Assembly (NCBI GenBank): GCA_021846725.1
Contig: JAJZWK010000058.1
Coordinates: 1-9,595 of the forward strand
DNA length: 9,595 nucleotides
Reading direction: 5' to 3'
From: Actinomycetes bacterium
Lineage (GTDB): Bacteria > Actinomycetota > Acidimicrobiia > Acidimicrobiales > JAMCPL01
Below the pieces are notes generated by a model. The model was given only the letters and a program-made list of their open reading frames with translations. It searched no databases and was not told the origin of the DNA. Positions 6,929-9,595 of the stretch are shown one piece after another. Made by a program: the position numbers and the translations under genes. How positions within the stretch are numbered: the stretch's first letter is position 1; every line of letters begins with the position of its first letter.

Positions 6929-7034
6929 GTTTATACGTCTTTAGTCTCGGTATATTATCCATACCCCATGCCAGCCAGCACTCCAAGCCTATTGCTAGGT
7001 TTATACGTCTTTAGTCTCGGTATCTTGTCCGTAC
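6929..7034. repeat. Direct repeat pair: senX3 3' end duplicated 70 bp downstream, in front of regX3
   Basis: Positions 6929-6964 and 6999-7034 match at 33 of 36 bases, the first 25 without mismatch. The right copy encodes the kinase C-terminus DTETKDV and stop. The left copy fills the 73-bp kinase-regulator gap and ends two bases before the regX3 GTG start codon. Confidence 0.93.
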
Positions 7035-8905
7035 TGTGCTGGTTCATGATGAGTATGGAGTGGCTTATGCTGTATGTCTTGTGAGCGTTGTAGGTTATAT
7101 GAATCCTGCTGTGGGTCTTGTGAGCGTTGCTCATGTGGCTCCCATGGTTCCTGTGAATACTGATTACGGGACTGCTGTATGTCCTGTAATTCTTGTGGAC
7201 TTTGCTGTGGGTCAAGTTGTTCAGGCCGGAGTAATGGGTTTACGGTGGGGTAAGGTATGGCCTGAGAAGCATTGCTGTTGGTGGTATCGTTTGTTGGAGT
7301 TGGATACTCGGGTTGAGGAGTTGGTCTGGGATAACCAGCATAACTGGCAGGAGTGTCGATTGTGACAGAAGGGATACTTATTGTATCAGCAGGAGTAGTA
7401 CCGGTAGGGGTAGCGTCGGTAATGGGATGATCAGCAGGAGTAGTACCGGTAGGGGTAGCGTCGGTAATGGGATGATCAGCAGGAGTAGTACCGGTAGGGG
7501 TATTACCTACAGTAGCGTCTATTGCCTTGTTGCCGTATAGTATGGGGAGAGTTATCTTGAAAGTAGACCCCTGCCCCTCTCTGGAGTCTACTTCTATCCG
7601 TCCACCGTGATTTGATATAGCATGTCGTACGATGGACAGGCCCAACCCAGTACCTCCTGCTTTGTGGCTACGAGATATATCTACTCGATAAAATCGTTCA
7701 AAGATGCGTTCAAGATCCTTTGCGGGTATTCCGATACCGTGATCGGTGACGTGAATCTCTACCTCGGATGAAGTGTCAGGAGAGATGCGTACCGCTACGG
7801 CAACGTGACTACCTGCATCGGAGAATTTTATTGCGTTCTCTACTAGGTTGTATACAGCTGAAGCCAACTGACGGCGGTCCCCAAGCACTGCAACCTCTTC
7901 CTCTTCTACTTGGTCTATGGTTATTCCCTTTTGCTCTGCTGTGCTGCGTAACCTTTCGACCGCATCAGCAACGACAAAGTTGATTTCGACTGGCTCACGT
8001 TGGGGCGACTCTTCGGCCTCTATGCGAGACAGATCGAGAAGGTCATCTATGATCCTACTTACCCTGAATGCTTCTTTTTGTATTCGTGATGCAAGCCGTT
8101 TGGCAACCGTTGTATCTTCCTCGTCTACGAGGGTTTCAGCTAGGAGTCCAAGGGCACTGATCGGTGTTTTCAGTTCATGGGAGACGTTAGTGACAAAATC
8201 TCTCCGTATTTCATCGATCCGATGCCTTTCGGTTACATCTTCTATGATTGCGATTACACCTAGGCTTTTACGGCCGTCATCTATAACTTGTGCCCTCAAG
8301 ACGAGCGACCTTTTTGGTGGGCCGTAAAGGTCTATTGTTCGCTCCTCGCTGCCTTTTCCCCAGGCGGCTTGCAGGAGATCCACCACTCCCTGGGCTATGA
8401 TGGCATCTCCATGCCGACCCCCCATAAGAGACATGGCTAGATTGTTGCGGAATACCACTTGACCGTTCACGTCACAGATCAATACTCCCTGGTCGAGAGA
8501 GTCCAATACTTTCCTGAATCTGATGGATTCCTCAGACGACTCTGACACCACTTCTGCGGCCTGTCCGGTTACCTGTTCCAAATGGTGTAGTACCGGCTCT
8601 ATACCGCTTTCTCCCGGTTCTCCTGTCAGGTCTACTCCAAGCCTGACAGCCAGGGCAGATAAACGCTCTTCGAGTGAACGACGCCCTGCCTTGCGCCCCA
8701 GAAATGCTGCCAGGATTATACCTGCAATCGCAACCGCGGCTATCGCACTTACAATAATGGCTGTGTGCGTTTGCAGGATCAGACCCAACTGGACAGAGAA
8801 TAGGGAGGCATGTATGGAGCGTACGGAATTGAATGTATGTATGGCGCGCTCCACACTGCCATGCATGGTGCCAGGCAAACTATACGACTTCATGCTGTAA
8901 CCCAT
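7001..8905 (-). CDS. senX3: SenX3/PhoR-like sensor histidine kinase with long Pro/Gln-rich tail
   Basis: Membrane-bound histidine kinase, expected partner of the downstream RegX3-like regulator. One clear transmembrane segment lies at about 47-69. A linker and PAS-like sensor region (about 130-225, with LDQGVLICDVNGQVVFRN) follow, then the dimerisation box with phospho-acceptor H243 in NVSHELKTP. The ATPase domain has N357 (LVENAIKFSD), DHGIGI (388-393), FERFYR and GGTGLGLSIV. The kinase proper ends near residue 456; about 178 further residues are Pro/Thr then Gln/Ser/Pro-rich repeats with no recognised domain. Mycobacterial SenX3 is about 410 aa; this is 634. The first ATG (8905) is used; ATG at 8893 is an alternative, and neither has a good ribosome site. 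It is the first gene of the kinase-regulator operon. Confidence 0.93.
   Translation of the reverse strand: MGYSMKSYSLPGTMHGSVERAIHTFNSVRSIHASLFSVQLGLILQTHTAIIVSAIAAVAIAGIILAAFLGRKAGRRSLEERLSALAVRLGVDLTGEPGESGIEPVLHHLEQVTGQAAEVVSESSEESIRFRKVLDSLDQGVLICDVNGQVVFRNNLAMSLMGGRHGDAIIAQGVVDLLQAAWGKGSEERTIDLYGPPKRSLVLRAQVIDDGRKSLGVIAIIEDVTERHRIDEIRRDFVTNVSHELKTPISALGLLAETLVDEEDTTVAKRLASRIQKEAFRVSRIIDDLLDLSRIEAEESPQREPVEINFVVADAVERLRSTAEQKGITIDQVEEEEVAVLGDRRQLASAVYNLVENAIKFSDAGSHVAVAVRISPDTSSEVEIHVTDHGIGIPAKDLERIFERFYRVDISRSHKAGGTGLGLSIVRHAISNHGGRIEVDSREGQGSTFKITLPILYGNKAIDATVGNTPTGTTPADHPITDATPTGTTPADHPITDATPTGTTPADTISIPSVTIDTPASYAGYPRPTPQPEYPTPTNDTTNSNASQAIPYPTVNPLLRPEQLDPQQSPQELQDIQQSRNQYSQEPWEPHEQRSQDPQQDSYNLQRSQDIQHKPLHTHHEPAQYGQDTETKDV
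7385..7502 (-). repeat. 45-bp tandem repeat (2.6 copies) in the kinase tail
   Basis: Units at 7385-7429, 7430-7474 and a partial unit at 7475-7502 appear identical base for base. Each full unit encodes 15 residues (TPTGTTPADHPITDA in rotation), so copy-number change keeps the frame. Further towards the C-terminus shorter degenerate duplications occur; for example cttgtgagcgttg appears twice about 40 bp apart, encoding parts of QRSQDPQQ and QRSQDIQH. Confidence 0.95.
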
Positions 8906-8907
8906 AA

Positions 8908-8935
8908 TTTATAGCATGGCAGGCTTTCCAGTGAA
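8908..8935 (-). promoter_or_regulatory. Candidate promoter of the senX3-regX3 operon
   Basis: On the minus strand TATAAA (8913-8908) lies 16 bp after TTCACT (8935-8930), which matches 4 of 6 consensus -35 bases. A start six to seven bases beyond the -10 would fall at about 8901, inside the first ATG triplets. That would favour the ATG at 8893 with an almost absent leader. Confidence 0.4.
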
Positions 8936-8966
8936 AGTGTTGTATATGCTCTGGGCAGCACTTTCA
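8932..8966. promoter_or_regulatory. Inverted repeat upstream of senX3
   Basis: TGAAAGTG (8932-8939) and CACTTTCA (8959-8966) are perfect 8-bp inverted copies with 19 bp between them. The first arm overlaps the putative -35 and also the smaller palindrome CTTTC-CAGT-GAAAG (8924-8937). This is a plausible binding site for an operon regulator, perhaps the RegX3-like protein itself. Confidence 0.45.
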
Positions 8967-9006
8967 TGGGTGATTGGGGAGATAATTAAATTTTTTCCGT
9001 AGGCAC

Positions 9007-9065
9007 TTGCATTCTGCTTTACATGTAATATAATAGTATATAATGTAATATCATTAAACATAATG
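9007..9065 (+). promoter_or_regulatory. AT-rich promoter with operator-like repeats for the conjugation genes
   Basis: Two perfect TATAAT hexamers lie at 9029-9034 and 9039-9044. TTGCAT (9007-9012) is 16 bp before the first, and TTTACA (9018-9023) is 15 bp before the second. ATGTAATAT occurs at 9023-9031 and 9043-9051, exactly 20 bp apart. TAATG (9041), CATTA (9052) and TAATG (9061) form overlapping inverted repeats just downstream. The arrangement fits a promoter under a repressor. Confidence 0.55.
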
Positions 9066-9074
9066 AAAATAGAT

Positions 9075-9082
9075 AAAGGAGG
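9075..9082 (+). promoter_or_regulatory. Strong ribosome-binding site of the DUF6112-like gene
   Basis: AAAGGAGG lies eight bases before the ATG at 9091. It is the strongest Shine-Dalgarno sequence in the window, in contrast to the weak or absent sites of serS, senX3 and regX3. Confidence 0.85.
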
Positions 9083-9090
9083 TTTAACGG

Positions 9091-9387
9091 ATGTTTGCAG
9101 GATGGATCGTTGGAACAGTTAGTATGCAACCGACCATGTCTGGACTGCCCGGGAGTTCGGTCATCCAAGGCATCACAAACGGTATAGGGGCATGGGCACT
9201 GATAGCTGCTCTGGTAGGGCTTGTAATTGGTGCGGCGGCATGGGCATTGGGATCTCACTCTCAGAACTATCAGCAGTCATTTATAGGAAAGCGAACGGTG
9301 CTTGTATCGGGGCTGGCTGCCCTACTTATTGGTGCTGCACCTGGAATAGTTAACTTCTTTTTTCAGTTGGGCGGCAAGGTGCATTGA
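9091..9387 (+). CDS. Small two-helix membrane protein of a conjugation cluster (DUF6112/VirB2-TrbC-like)
   Basis: A 98-aa integral membrane protein with two hydrophobic segments (about 34-54 and 69-91) separated by a short polar loop, SHSQNYQQSFIGKR. The loop and the following LVSGLAALLIGAAPGIVNFFFQLGG closely resemble DUF6112 proteins, which in actinobacterial integrative and conjugative elements precede the VirB6/TrbL-like gene and are thought to be pilin-like (VirB2/TrbC) or channel components. The start is secure because of the strong ribosome site. The promoter is AT-rich and likely regulated. This gene marks the change from housekeeping and regulatory genes to a probable mobile element. 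The family match is from recognised pattern, not a search. Confidence 0.75.
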   Translation: MFAGWIVGTVSMQPTMSGLPGSSVIQGITNGIGAWALIAALVGLVIGAAAWALGSHSQNYQQSFIGKRTVLVSGLAALLIGAAPGIVNFFFQLGGKVH

Positions 9388-9438
9388 ACGTATCGTCGTA
9401 TGCAATCCTTATGGATTAGAGCAGGATGATAATCGGTA

Positions 9439-9595
9439 ATGATTAACCCTCTGAGTAGCCTTATGGGCATGGGCATCAGCGCCGGATTTGGTGCGCTGGC
9501 ATCTTGGGCAAGCAGCGGTTCGGTGTGGATACTGCACGAACTTGGTAAGTTCATGTCGTACAGCACTTCCCCGGAGGTGACCTCTTCCTGGTTTG
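9439..9595 (+). CDS. VirB6/TrbL-like conjugal transfer membrane protein, 3'-truncated
   Basis: Only the first 52 residues are in the window; the frame is open at the right edge. The N-terminus has a hydrophobic, Gly/Ala/Ser-rich stretch and the segment STSPEVTSSWF, which matches the T-T-S-P-x-V-x-x-x-WF motif that opens the first extracytoplasmic region of actinobacterial VirB6/TrbL-like proteins. It follows the DUF6112-like gene by 51 bp, the usual order in such clusters. The ribosome site is weak: AGGA lies about 12 bases upstream, and a small TAATC/GATTA inverted repeat overlaps the ATG. A 5-bp hairpin (9404-9417) lies between the two genes. Later VirB4-, VirD4- and relaxase-like genes would be expected beyond the window. 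Confidence 0.65.
   Translation, partial: MINPLSSLMGMGISAGFGALASWASSGSVWILHELGKFMSYSTSPEVTSSWF

Noticed and set aside
6644..7084. Plus-strand 146-aa frame opposite regX3 and the senX3 tail
   Set aside because: Antisense shadow of the receiver domain; its hydrophobic end comes from the repeat region and is not a convincing membrane protein.
6955..7215. Minus-strand 86-aa frame at the senX3 tail and gap
   Set aside because: Frame-shifted reading of the Gln-rich repeat tail; repeats keep many frames open by chance.

Overview
The window looks like chromosomal DNA of an actinomycete-type bacterium (Actinomycetota). The two-component pair is in the senX3-then-regX3 order and closely resembles mycobacterial SenX3/RegX3. 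The last two genes match the small-membrane-protein (DUF6112) plus VirB6/TrbL-like pair of actinobacterial conjugation clusters. By eye the GC content is about one half, well below typical Streptomyces or Mycobacterium, so a moderate-GC lineage (for example an Acidimicrobiia-like group) is possible, but genus cannot be assigned from this sequence.

Layout, left to right. (1) The 3' part of a diacylglycerol/lipid-kinase gene (+), entering from the left edge. (2) A minus-strand three-gene operon read right to left: ABC ATPase, ABC-2 permease, MmgE/PrpD-family protein. Its two gene junctions overlap by 11 and 4 bp. (3) serS (+), divergent from that operon. (4) A minus-strand senX3-like histidine kinase followed by a regX3-like response regulator, converging on serS. 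(5) After a divergent AT-rich promoter region, the start of a conjugative type IV secretion cluster (+): a 98-aa two-helix membrane protein and a truncated VirB6/TrbL-like gene.

What the genes do together: serS is housekeeping. The SenX3/RegX3 pair is a phosphate-type sensor and regulator. The ABC-2 pair is probably an exporter, with a translationally coupled MmgE/PrpD protein of unknown substrate. The conjugation genes at the right end suggest that an integrated element begins there.

Two patterns stand out beyond the genes. First, three genes (lipid kinase, regX3, senX3) each have a stretch spanning their own stop codon repeated 69-74 bp downstream: 34/39, 37/37 and 33/36 identical bases. 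Second, four otherwise conserved proteins carry long low-complexity inserts or tails at domain boundaries, partly built of visible DNA tandem repeats: Ser-Pro in the lipid kinase, Gly-rich in MmgE/PrpD, Ser/Thr/Asp-rich in the RegX3 linker, and Pro/Gln/Thr-rich in the SenX3 tail. No tRNA, rRNA, transposase or CRISPR array was found. No gene-free stretch exceeds 300 bp; the longest is 185 bp (8906-9090).
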